Origin: Burkholderiaceae bacterium
GTDB lineage: Bacteria > Pseudomonadota > Gammaproteobacteria > Burkholderiales > Burkholderiaceae_C
Direction of reading: 5' to 3'
Length of the DNA stretch: 64,000 nt
Assembly (NCBI GenBank): GCA_019234815.1
Contig: JAFALA010000079.1
Span: forward strand, 35,000-98,999
A program made the translations under genes and the position numbers. The number at the start of each line of letters is the position of its first letter. The stretch's first letter is position 1. A model generated the notes under the pieces. The model did no database searches. It saw only the letters and a program-made list of their open reading frames with translations, and was not told where the DNA came from. Shown one piece after another: positions 17,589-25,710 of this stretch.

Positions 17589-18569
17589 TCAGGCGCCGCG
17601 CTTGTCCAGCCAGACGGCCAGGCCTTGCGCGTTCAGTACGATGTCCAGCGCCAGCAGATCGGCCATCTGCTGGCGGCTCAGTGCCGAGCCATGGCGGCTG
17701 GCGCGGTCCAGCAGCAGCTCGCGCAGCGCGTCTTCCAGGGCCGTCTGGCGCGCCGCGGGCGTCCATCCGTTGGCATGGATTTGCAGCGATAGGCTCACCA
17801 TCTGATCCACCAGTTCCAGCAGGTTCGCGCCCAGGCGGGCGACGTCCTGCTCGTCGCGGCCGATGCGGCTGAAATGGGTCAGGTACATGGCTTGAGGCCG
17901 GCGCGCCAGCATCTGCCGGACCGACTCGGCCAGGGCGTCGGGCTCGAACTGCACCGGCGTGCTGGTTGGAAACAGCCACGGGCCCCGGGCGCTGTCGAAC
18001 TCGCGGTAGGAAAGGCCGAAGGTGTCGCCGGTGAACCATCCCCGGCTGCGCTCGTCCCAGACGCAATGGTGGTGCCGCGCGTGCCCGGGCGTGTCGAGCA
18101 GCCACAGTGGGCGGCCGGCCAGATGCACGGTCATGCCCTCGGGCCCGGCGACGGAGGCGTGCGCGCGTTCAGGGGGGACGGGCAGCAGTTCGCCGTAGGA
18201 GCGCTTCATTTCGGCTTCGCCATAGACTGCCAGGGCGCCTTGCCACAGTGCGCCGGGGTCCAGCATGTGGCGCAGGCCGCGCGGGTGCACCAGCAGCTGC
18301 GCCTGGGGCAGCGCCTGCATCAGCTGGCCGACGCCGCCGGCATGGTCCAGGTGCACGTGGGTCGGGATCACGTAGTCGACCGCGCCGGGGCTCAAGCCCA
18401 GGGCGCCCAGCGCGTCCAGCAGGCGCGGCACGCCGTAGCGGGTGCCCGTGTCGACGAAGGCGGCGCGGCCTTGCTCGACCATCAGGTAGGCGGCGTCGAA
18501 ATGCTCGCGGTGGAAGGCAGTGTCGATGGCGTAGATGCCGTGGCCAAGGTCTTGGATGAAATCCAGCAT
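17589..18569 (-). CDS. metallo-beta-lactamase-fold hydrolase
   Basis: A 326-residue soluble protein of the MBL superfamily. The metal motif THVHLDHAGG lies near residues 70-79, with later ligands in DTPGHARHHH and FTGDTFG, so the dinuclear site looks complete. The C-terminal ~100 residues form a helical extension common in thiolesterase or quorum-lactone-like members; the substrate is unknown. It is convergent with glnG and divergent from the deformylase gene (56 bp between starts). Confidence 0.82.
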   Translation of the reverse strand: MLDFIQDLGHGIYAIDTAFHREHFDAAYLMVEQGRAAFVDTGTRYGVPRLLDALGALGLSPGAVDYVIPTHVHLDHAGGVGQLMQALPQAQLLVHPRGLRHMLDPGALWQGALAVYGEAEMKRSYGELLPVPPERAHASVAGPEGMTVHLAGRPLWLLDTPGHARHHHCVWDERSRGWFTGDTFGLSYREFDSARGPWLFPTSTPVQFEPDALAESVRQMLARRPQAMYLTHFSRIGRDEQDVARLGANLLELVDQMVSLSLQIHANGWTPAARQTALEDALRELLLDRASRHGSALSRQQMADLLALDIVLNAQGLAVWLDKRGA

Positions 18570-18625
18570 GCGATGCGCTCCTGCTCCTTAGAATGCTTCG
18601 GACAGGTTAACGCAAAGGGCGGGGC

Positions 18626-19162
18626 ATGGCGGTTCGGGAAATTTTGCGCATGGGAGATCCGCGACTGCTGCGCGTGGCGGCACCGGTGCAGGCGTTCGAC
18701 ACGCCCGAGCTGCACGCCTTGCTGCAGGACATGCGCGACACCATGGCGCAGGCGCGCGGCGTGGGCCTGGCGGCGCCGCAGATCGGCGTGGATCAGCAGC
18801 TGGTGATCTTCGGTTTCGAGCACAACGCGCGCTACCCTTCGGCCTCGCCGGTGCCGATGACGGTGCTGATCAACCCGGTCATCACGCCGCTGGACGAGGC
18901 CATGGAAGACGGCTGGGAAGGCTGCCTGTCGGTGCCGGGCCTGCGCGGCCAGGTGCCGCGCTACCTGCACATCCGCTATCAGGGTTTCAACGAGTTTGGC
19001 GAGGCGATAGACCGCGAGGCGCATGGCTTCCATGCGCGCGTGGTGCAGCACGAATGCGACCACCTGATCGGCCGGCTCTATCCCTCGCGCATCAAGGATT
19101 TCAGCCAGTTCGGCTACACGGCGGTGCTGTTCCCGGACATGGATCCCGCGGCCGACGACTAG
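18626..19162 (+). CDS. def: peptide deformylase
   Basis: Removes the formyl group from nascent N-terminal Met using a ferrous or zinc ion. It is 178 residues with all three motifs: [10 protein letters not shown] (residues 46-55), EGCLSVPG (98-105) and HECDHL (140-145). No fmt gene is adjacent, so this may be the second deformylase often found in betaproteobacteria (inference). Confidence 0.93.
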   Translation: MAVREILRMGDPRLLRVAAPVQAFDTPELHALLQDMRDTMAQARGVGLAAPQIGVDQQLVIFGFEHNARYPSASPVPMTVLINPVITPLDEAMEDGWEGCLSVPGLRGQVPRYLHIRYQGFNEFGEAIDREAHGFHARVVQHECDHLIGRLYPSRIKDFSQFGYTAVLFPDMDPAADD

Positions 19163-19171
19163 CGGACGGGG

Positions 19172-19831
19172 TCACATCCAGGGCTTCATCACCCGCCAGA
19201 CGTTGTCGAGCATCAGCGGGTGCGCCTTCGCCAGCGGGTGGATGCGGTCGGCCTGGAACCAGTCCTGCATGTCGGGCCGGTCGGCCACGCCGGCCAGCAG
19301 GAAGGGCACCAGCGCGACCTTTTCGTGCTGCGCCAGCTGCGTGTACATGGCGGCGAAATCGCGCGTGTAGGCGCTGCCGTAGTTGGGCGGCACCTGGATG
19401 CCGATCAGCAGCACCTTGGCGCCGGCCGCCTTGGCGGCCTCGATCATGGCCTGCAGGTTGTCCTGGGTCATGCGCAGGGGCAGGCCGCGCAGGGCGTCGT
19501 TGCCGCCCAGCTCGATCAGCAGGTGGGTGGGGTGCTGGCTCTGCAGCAGGGCCGGCAGGCGCGAGCGGCCGCCAGAGCTGGTGTCGCCGCTGATGCTGGC
19601 ATTCAGCACGGTGGCGGCCATGTGCTGGTCCGCCAGGCGCTGCGTCAGCAGGGCCACCCAGCCGCTGCCGCGCGCCAGGCCGTATTCGGCCGACATGCTG
19701 TCGCCCAGCACGACGATGCGGCGCGCCGGGTTGGGCGCGGCGGCCTGGGCTTGGCCCATGGGCGCGAGCGCCAGCATGGCGCACAGGCTAAAGTGCAGCA
19801 TCCAAGTTCGGCGCCGCAGGTGCATGTTCAT
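19172..19831 (-). CDS. exported SGNH esterase (TesA/arylesterase-like)
   Basis: A 219-residue protein with a signal peptide (LHFSLCAMLALAPMGQAQA). The SGNH blocks are visible: VLGDSMSAEYGL (Ser), NASISGDTSSGG (Gly), LLIELGGNDALRG (Asn) and RIHPLAKAH (Asp/His). It would be a periplasmic thioesterase, lysophospholipase or arylesterase, as in TesA. The start at 19831 has AAGGG about 8 bp upstream; an ATG at 19825 is possible. Its start codon overlaps that of the divergent ABC ATPase gene, the same tesA/ybbA neighbourhood as in Escherichia coli. Confidence 0.87.
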   Translation of the reverse strand: MNMHLRRRTWMLHFSLCAMLALAPMGQAQAAAPNPARRIVVLGDSMSAEYGLARGSGWVALLTQRLADQHMAATVLNASISGDTSSGGRSRLPALLQSQHPTHLLIELGGNDALRGLPLRMTQDNLQAMIEAAKAAGAKVLLIGIQVPPNYGSAYTRDFAAMYTQLAQHEKVALVPFLLAGVADRPDMQDWFQADRIHPLAKAHPLMLDNVWRVMKPWM

Positions 19832-20522
19832 GTCCGATACCCTTATTGAAGTCGCCCATGTGTTCAAGCGTGTGCAGGACGCCGCAGGCGAGCTGACGAT
19901 TCTGCACGACATCAGCTTTCGCCTGCGGGCCGGCGAGTCGGTGGCCATCGTCGGGGCCTCGGGTTCGGGCAAGAGCACCTTGCTTTCGCTGCTGGCCGGG
20001 CTGGACCTGCCCAGCGACGGGCGCGTCCAGCTGCGCGGACAGGATCTGTTCGCCATTGACGAGGACGCCCGCGCCGCCTTGCGGGCGCGCGAGATCGGAT
20101 TCGTGTTCCAGAGCTTCCAGCTGCTGGCGCACCTGACGGCGCTGGAGAACGTGATGCTGCCGCTCGAGCTTCGTGGGGTGCGGGATGCGCGTGCCCAGGC
20201 CACGCGCATGCTGGAGCGCGTGGGCCTTGGCGGACGCCTGGGCCGCTATCCACGCGTGCTGTCGGGCGGCGAGCAGCAGCGCGTGGCCTTGGCGCGCGCC
20301 TTCGTGCAGCGCCCGGCCTTGCTGCTGGCCGATGAGCCGACCGGCAGCCTGGACTTCGCCACCGGCGCGCAGGTCATGGACCTGATGTTCGAGCTCAACC
20401 AGGAATCTGGCACCACGCTGGTGCTGGTCACGCACGATCCGGCCCTGGCGGCGCGCTGCGAGCGCCAGCTGTGCATTGAAGCGGGGCGGCTGTTCGAATC
20501 GGCCGCCTTGCAGGAGGAATGA
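19830..20522 (+). CDS. ABC transporter ATP-binding protein (YbbA/LolD-like)
   Basis: A 230-residue ATPase with Walker A GASGSGKST, Q-loop FVFQSFQ, signature LSGGEQQR, Walker B LLLADEP and H-loop THD, typical of the MacB/LolD/YbbA group. In Escherichia coli ybbA lies divergent from tesA and is followed by the permease ybbP. Here no permease follows: the next gene is antisense and ends 15 bp away. It either pairs with a distant permease or is a remnant that kept its motifs. The ATG at 19830 overlaps the esterase start on the other strand. Confidence 0.88.
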   Translation: MSDTLIEVAHVFKRVQDAAGELTILHDISFRLRAGESVAIVGASGSGKSTLLSLLAGLDLPSDGRVQLRGQDLFAIDEDARAALRAREIGFVFQSFQLLAHLTALENVMLPLELRGVRDARAQATRMLERVGLGGRLGRYPRVLSGGEQQRVALARAFVQRPALLLADEPTGSLDFATGAQVMDLMFELNQESGTTLVLVTHDPALAARCERQLCIEAGRLFESAALQEE

Positions 20523-20537
20523 GCCTGCGCGGGCGCC

Positions 20538-21719
20538 TCAATTGGGGTGGCGGCTCCAGTCGCTGATCCAGTCGGGCAGCTGTTCGGCGGGCATGGGGCG
20601 GGCAATGAAATAGCCCTGCGCGAGGTCGCAGTCGACCTCGCGCAGGAACTGCCAATCGGACTGGTCCTCCACGCCTTCCGCCACGATCTTGAGTCCGATC
20701 TGCCGGCCGATGTTGCAGCTGCCGTCGAAGAAGGTGCGCAGGGACGGGTCCCGCCACGCGCCGTGGACGAAGCTCTGGTCGATCTTGAGTTCGTCGAAGG
20801 GCAGATCGCGCAGCTGTGCCAGCGAGGAAAATCCGGTGCCGAAGTCATCGATGGACAGGCTGATGCCCTTGAGCCGCAGGCGCGTCAGGATGTCCAGCAC
20901 CAGCAGGCGGTTGCGCATCAGGCGGCTTTCCGTGACCTCCAGCAACAGGCTGCTGGCCTGTACGCCGGCGTCGCGCGCCGAGTCGGCCAACCAGTCGGGG
21001 AATTCGAGGTTCACCAGGTTGTCCATGGAGATGTTGACCGCCACCTGGAAGTTCATGCCGGTTTCGCGCCAGGACTTCATTTGCGTCAAGGCCTGCTGCA
21101 ACACCGTTTTCGTCAGCGCGTCGATCAGGCCGTTTTCCTCCGCCGTGGCGATGAATTGGTCGGGCCCCACCAGGCCGTCGGTCGGATGGAGCCAGCGCAC
21201 CAGGGTCTCGACCCCGCTGACCGTGCCGCGGCCGACGTCGACCTTGGGCTGGTAGAAGTTGATGAGTTCGTTCTGCTGCAAGGCCCGCTTGACTTGCCCG
21301 GCGTCATAGCTGGGCCTTGGATTGTGATTGCGGCTGGGTACGCGGCTGCTGTGCTGCTCGAGCAGGCGTGTCAGCCGTCGCGGTTCAACGGGCTTGTGAA
21401 GCGCGCCCAGCACGTGCAGCTGGTGCGCATGGGCCAGGCGCTGGGCCGTTTGAAGCACGCGCTCGTCCTCGCCGCTGATGAGCACCAGTCCGCCGGCGAA
21501 CTGGGCCTGGGCCAGGTGGCGCAGCATTTCGATGCCATCCAGGTCGGGCATCTGCAAATCGCAAATGATCACGTCCGGCCTGGCGTCCTCGGCCTGCAGC
21601 GCCGCCAGGGCCTCCCTGGCGTACTCGAAGCCGAAGACACGGTCGAAGCCGGCGTTTCTCAACTGCCGCTGCAGCAGCTTGAGGGAGAACGGTTCGTCGT
21701 CGATGAGCAGGATATTCAT
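20538..21719 (-). CDS. REC-EAL response regulator, c-di-GMP phosphodiesterase
   Basis: A 393-residue protein of PvrR/RocR type: receiver domain at residues 1-120 (IDDEPFS acidic pocket, phospho-Asp in CDLQMPDLDG, Lys in HKPV) and an EAL domain at about 140-390. The catalytic residues appear intact: ETL for EAL, NIS, LEVTES, DDFGTG, KIDQSF, AEGVED and QGYFIARP, so hydrolysis of c-di-GMP is expected. It overlaps the upstream hybrid kinase by ATGA, making that kinase the probable phosphodonor through its Hpt domain. Phosphorylation would then tune c-di-GMP level. Confidence 0.92.
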   Translation of the reverse strand: MNILLIDDEPFSLKLLQRQLRNAGFDRVFGFEYAREALAALQAEDARPDVIICDLQMPDLDGIEMLRHLAQAQFAGGLVLISGEDERVLQTAQRLAHAHQLHVLGALHKPVEPRRLTRLLEQHSSRVPSRNHNPRPSYDAGQVKRALQQNELINFYQPKVDVGRGTVSGVETLVRWLHPTDGLVGPDQFIATAEENGLIDALTKTVLQQALTQMKSWRETGMNFQVAVNISMDNLVNLEFPDWLADSARDAGVQASSLLLEVTESRLMRNRLLVLDILTRLRLKGISLSIDDFGTGFSSLAQLRDLPFDELKIDQSFVHGAWRDPSLRTFFDGSCNIGRQIGLKIVAEGVEDQSDWQFLREVDCDLAQGYFIARPMPAEQLPDWISDWSRHPN

Positions 21720-24673
21720 GATGGCGCACTCAGGCTGAAGGTTCCGGTTTCCAGTTCGGCGATGATGAATTGCTCGACGTGCCGCGCGGTGTCGAGGAAT
21801 TGATGCAGGAGTTGGCGGATGGCGAGCATGTCGTCGGTCTTGCCGGCGCTTTCCAGGTGGGCGCACAAGTCGCCCAGCGTCAGCGCGCCGACCGAGCGGC
21901 ATGAAGACTTCAGCCGGTGCGCGATGCTTTCGACGCGTTCCGCGTCGGACTGCGCGACAGCCTGGCTCATTTCGTCGCGCAGCGATTGCAGCGAATGCAG
22001 GTAGTCGTGCAGGAAATCGGCCAGCACCTCGGGTTCGGAGCCCACCAGGTCGCGCAGGACGACCAGGTCGACCATCGGGACGGCGGCGTCGGCATCGCGG
22101 GCCAGCGGATCGGACGGGGCGCTCATGGCGGGTTCCGCGGTGGCGCGCGGCATCCACTTTTCAAGGGCACCCTTGAGCACCCGCAGTTGCACGGGCTTGG
22201 TCAGGTAGTCGTCGAAGCCCGATGCACGCACGCGCCGCGCCTCGCCGCGCAGCGCATTCGCGGTCAGCGCCAGGATGGGCATGCGCGTGCGGCCTTGCTC
22301 TTCGTCGCGTATGCGTTCGGCCAGCTCGTAGCCGTCCATGCCGGGCATGTGCAGATCGGACAGCAGCAGCGCGTACTGGCCGCGGCGCCACATGTCCAGC
22401 GCTTCGGCGCCGTGGTGCGCCACTTCGGCGGCGTGGCCGAGCAGCGCCAGCTGCTGCAGGATGACCTTCTGGTTGATCGCATCGTCCTCGGCGACGAGGA
22501 TGAGCTGCCCGCGCACGCGCGCCTCGGTGACGGACGGCGCGCGAAGCGGTTTTTGATGCGCGTCGGGATCCGCGCCGGGGGCGGCGATGGGGGATGCGCG
22601 TCCCGCCGCGACCGCGACGGCCTGCAGCAGGGACTGGCGGCGCAGGATGTCGCCATTGAGTGTGACCACATTGCCTCCGCGTGTCTGGATGTTGTGCGCG
22701 TAGCCGCGCGCGATCAGGACGTGGCGCACCCCGGGCAGGTTGTCGAGCGCGGCGGTCAGGAAGGTCGCTGGATTGCCGTTGCGGGGCACGCCCTGCAGGA
22801 TGATGGCCAGGGGGTGCGCGCGCGCCCAGGCGGCTGCTTCGTCCAGGTCGTGAACGACGGCGACCTGGGCGCCGCCGTGCGCGAGGTAGGCCGCGACGTC
22901 CTCCGCCACCAGGTCGGGGCCGGCCACCACGGCGCACGGCAGTTCGTGCAGTTCGGGCCGGCCCGGCGGGGCGGCCGGGGACGGTGCGGGGGCCGCGGTT
23001 TCCTGCTCGGCGCACTGCAAGGGCAGGCTGACCGTGAATACCGAGCCCTGGCCCGGCACGCTGGCGACATCGATGCGGCCCTCCATGAGGTCGACCAGGC
23101 GCTGGCAGATGGTGAGCCCAAGGCCTGTGCCGCCATACAGGCGCGTGGTCGCCACTTCGGCCTGCGTGAAGGGCTGGAACAGCATGGGAAGAATCTCGGC
23201 CGGGATGCCGATGCCGTTGTCGCTGATGCGGCACACCAGTTGCGGCGCCAGGCCGGGCTCGGCGGAAATCCCCACGCGCAAGGTGACCTGGCCGCGCTGC
23301 TCCGGTCGGCCGGCCGAGAACTTGATGGCATTGCCCATGAGGTTGTAGATGAGCTGGCGCAGCCGCACGTCGTCCGACAGGATGCATGTCGGCACACGGG
23401 GTGAGACGAACAGCGACAGCTCCACGCCGCGTCGGTTGGCCACGGGCACGAGCGAGTTGCACAAGCTCTCGACCAGGTCCGCCACCGCCACCGGCGCATG
23501 CTCGATCTCGAGCCGCCCCGCCTCGATCTTGGAGAAATCGAGGATGTCGTCGATCAGGGTCAGCAGGGTCGTCGCCGATTCGCGGATCGTGCGCACCAGA
23601 TCGCGCTGGTGGTCGTTGAGCCGCGTGTGCGTCAGCACATCGATCAGGCCCACCACGCCATTCATGGGGGTGCGGATCTCGTGGCTGATGGTGGCGAGGA
23701 AGGCGGACTTGGCCCGGTTGGCCTGCTCCGCCGCGTCATGCGCCAGCGTGAGCTCCTGTTCCCGGCCCTGCAGCGCGGCCTTGGCGCGGCGTTCCTCGTC
23801 CACGGTGTCGACAAGCCGTGCATACAGCTGGCCGTTTTCCAGCAGCAGAATGCTCAGCACGAGAAAGGACGCCAACCAGCCGAAGGCGCGTCCGGCATAA
23901 AAGCCGAGATCGAAGCGGGCGTGCTGGAAAAGGGCCGACAGGGCGAATTCGAGCGTCCACGCGAACAGCACCACGAGCAGCCACAGGTCCAGCACCGAGC
24001 GGCGGTGCCAGCGCCATTGCGCGACAAGGGCGAGCATGCTCAACGCCAATGTCGTGGCGGCGACCCCGTCATAGGGAGGGGCATGTTCGTTGCCCTGCAT
24101 GATCGTCGCCAGCAGGTCCGAACCGGAAGTGGCCAGCAGCGTGAGGCCGAGCACGCCGGCCGTCACGAGCCCCAGGGTCAGCGCCGTGGCGCGCGCGGGA
24201 TGGCGCACGGTCGTGGCGGGCCGGCACAAGGCGTAGGCCATCGCGCATGCAGGAAAGCCTGCATGCCAGAACATGTAGATCCAGGCCGTGCTTTGCGTGG
24301 TGGCGCCCAACAGTCCGGTCGGCGCGAACAGCCCTGGAAAGGTGAGGCCGTGCACCGCGGCCAGCAGTGCCGTCCCGACATAGGCGCTGGCGAGGACCAG
24401 CAAAGGCAGGGTACGCAGAATGTGGAACTGCCCAAACAGCAGCACGGCCGTTACCAGGTCGTTGATGATCACGGCAGATTCGTAGACCGGGATGAAGCCG
24501 GGCACCGCCGGCAGCATGCGCCTGACTTCGGGCAGCAGCACGATGAACACCAGCGCGGCCGCCAGGCCCACGCCCAGCGCGACCCGCCTGTGCATGGCGC
24601 TGGGCGGAGATGTGGCGAGCAGCACCCCCTTGGGCGCCACGGTCTGCTGTTCCCTGACTTGGCTCGGTTCCAT
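21716..24673 (-). CDS. MASE4-type membrane hybrid histidine kinase with REC and Hpt domains
   Basis: A membrane sensor kinase of about 985 residues. The N-terminus has seven or eight hydrophobic segments (residues ~30-280) resembling the MASE4 sensor, including HGLTFPGLFAPTGLLG. A short coiled coil leads to HisKA with His331 (ATISHEIRTPMNG), HATPase (DNGIGIP, GGTGLGLTICQ), a receiver (VAEDDAINQK, SDLHMPGMDGYE) and a C-terminal Hpt (AHRLKSSCRSVGA). A non-canonical receiver-like stretch lies between HATPase and the true receiver. This is a full phosphorelay ending in the coupled REC-EAL protein. The start is uncertain: 24673 has GGGGGA upstream, while an ATG at 24709 would add 12 residues. Confidence 0.88.
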   Translation of the reverse strand: MEPSQVREQQTVAPKGVLLATSPPSAMHRRVALGVGLAAALVFIVLLPEVRRMLPAVPGFIPVYESAVIINDLVTAVLLFGQFHILRTLPLLVLASAYVGTALLAAVHGLTFPGLFAPTGLLGATTQSTAWIYMFWHAGFPACAMAYALCRPATTVRHPARATALTLGLVTAGVLGLTLLATSGSDLLATIMQGNEHAPPYDGVAATTLALSMLALVAQWRWHRRSVLDLWLLVVLFAWTLEFALSALFQHARFDLGFYAGRAFGWLASFLVLSILLLENGQLYARLVDTVDEERRAKAALQGREQELTLAHDAAEQANRAKSAFLATISHEIRTPMNGVVGLIDVLTHTRLNDHQRDLVRTIRESATTLLTLIDDILDFSKIEAGRLEIEHAPVAVADLVESLCNSLVPVANRRGVELSLFVSPRVPTCILSDDVRLRQLIYNLMGNAIKFSAGRPEQRGQVTLRVGISAEPGLAPQLVCRISDNGIGIPAEILPMLFQPFTQAEVATTRLYGGTGLGLTICQRLVDLMEGRIDVASVPGQGSVFTVSLPLQCAEQETAAPAPSPAAPPGRPELHELPCAVVAGPDLVAEDVAAYLAHGGAQVAVVHDLDEAAAWARAHPLAIILQGVPRNGNPATFLTAALDNLPGVRHVLIARGYAHNIQTRGGNVVTLNGDILRRQSLLQAVAVAAGRASPIAAPGADPDAHQKPLRAPSVTEARVRGQLILVAEDDAINQKVILQQLALLGHAAEVAHHGAEALDMWRRGQYALLLSDLHMPGMDGYELAERIRDEEQGRTRMPILALTANALRGEARRVRASGFDDYLTKPVQLRVLKGALEKWMPRATAEPAMSAPSDPLARDADAAVPMVDLVVLRDLVGSEPEVLADFLHDYLHSLQSLRDEMSQAVAQSDAERVESIAHRLKSSCRSVGALTLGDLCAHLESAGKTDDMLAIRQLLHQFLDTARHVEQFIIAELETGTFSLSAPS

Positions 24674-25248
24674 CGCCAGCACATCCCCCGCATGCCGCTG
24701 GCCGTGCATGGATCCGGACCGCGATCCTGATCGGCACGACCAACCGCTGGACTTGGCCGTGGCGCATCACACAGGGTGATGACGCCACGGCGGTCCAATG
24801 ACAAACCTTTGCAAATCCGAGACAACGCCGAACCCGATCTGCGCAAGAGCGCAGATCAAGGGCATGGAATCGCCTCAGCAGCGAAAGGACTCCCTGGGTC
24901 TCCCCCCTCCCTCGAGGGCGGCGTCGCTTTTGGGTATGTTGTGATTCAGACCAGCATTCAGCGGGGTAATAGTTTTCAGCATGACCCCGTCATCGGCGTT
25001 TTTTTACATTCCCGGACTCTCAAAGTCAACGTCAAGGATGGCGCGCGTCAAGCTGCTAGTGCATGCGGGGCTGAACTTCCATGGCCCTCCATCCTCAATG
25101 GTATGGATAACTCGCCGCAGGGTGTGTCGATCGCGGCGGATTGGCCTAGACTGCTCGCGCAGGGAGGCGAAAAAAATGATCGAAGCGCTGAAGGGCGCGC
25201 TCGATCCAATGCGGCGTCGTCGTCATGGCATCCTGTTGAGGAGTTAGC
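24674..25248. other. divergent intergenic region between the two signalling operons
   Basis: About 575 bp without a convincing gene; the small frames here have no recognisable product. It contains a perfect hairpin at 24836-24857, a C-rich palindromic stretch (near 24,895-24,925) like other intergenic repeats in the window, and GAGGAG ahead of cheW. It must carry promoters for both operons, but I found no good sigma-70, sigma-28 or sigma-54 match. Confidence 0.6.
24836..24857. promoter_or_regulatory. perfect inverted repeat between signalling operons
   Basis: GATCTGCGC-AAGA-GCGCAGATC, a 9-bp perfect stem with a 4-nt loop. There is no T-tract on either strand, so a terminator is unlikely. An operator or a 5' leader hairpin of the minus-strand operon are the alternatives. 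Confidence 0.45.
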
Positions 25249-25710
25249 ATGAGGCCGCCATTGGACGATCGTGGCCAGGGTCTTTCGCTGGTGTGCCGCG
25301 TGGGCCAACGGCATCTCTGCGCGCTTCCGCTGCGCTACGTCCAGGAGACCTTGCGGCCGCTGCCGCTGGTGCCCATGTCCGGCGCGCCCAATTTCGTGCT
25401 CGGCCTGTCGCGGATTCGCGGCAATCCTGCGCCTGTCGTGGACTTGGCTCAGCTGTTGAGCGACAAGCCCGGCGTGACGACGCGCTGGATCAGCATGGCC
25501 GTCGAGGGCCGCAGCCTGGCCGTTGCCGCTGAGAGCGTGCTGGGCTTGCAGCCGCTCGATGCCAGCGATGAACACGCGGTGGCGCCCTTGCTGCGCCTGG
25601 CCTGCAAGGAAGCCGTTCGCGCCGTGGCGTCCCTGGATGCCGAGTTGCTGCTGGTCCTGGATGCCACGCGGGTGATCGACCTCGTGCCTTCCGAAAGGAG
25701 CGAGGCATGA
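25249..25710 (+). CDS. cheW: CheW-like coupling protein (first)
   Basis: 153 residues forming a single CheW domain that bridges receptor and kinase: LVCRVGQRHLCALPL at the start, the conserved GLSRIRGNPAPVVDL in the middle (usual form G-x-x-N-x-RG-x-x-x-P-V-x-D-L), and a closing LLLVLDATRVI. GAGGAG precedes the ATG. It is the first gene of a seven-gene chemosensory operon and overlaps cheR by ATGA. In Wsp terms it corresponds to WspB or WspD. Confidence 0.9.
   Translation: MRPPLDDRGQGLSLVCRVGQRHLCALPLRYVQETLRPLPLVPMSGAPNFVLGLSRIRGNPAPVVDLAQLLSDKPGVTTRWISMAVEGRSLAVAAESVLGLQPLDASDEHAVAPLLRLACKEAVRAVASLDAELLLVLDATRVIDLVPSERSEA

Noticed and set aside
25146..25160. Possible sigma-54 or sigma-28 promoter upstream of cheW
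   Set aside because: TTGGCCTAGACTGCT has GG and GC only 10 bp apart instead of 12, and no good sigma-28 pattern was found, so flagellar-type control is not supported.
24776..25252. 158-codon frame in the intergenic region before cheW
   Set aside because: No recognisable domain, codon use unlike real genes here, and it runs through the perfect hairpin and the cheW ribosome site.
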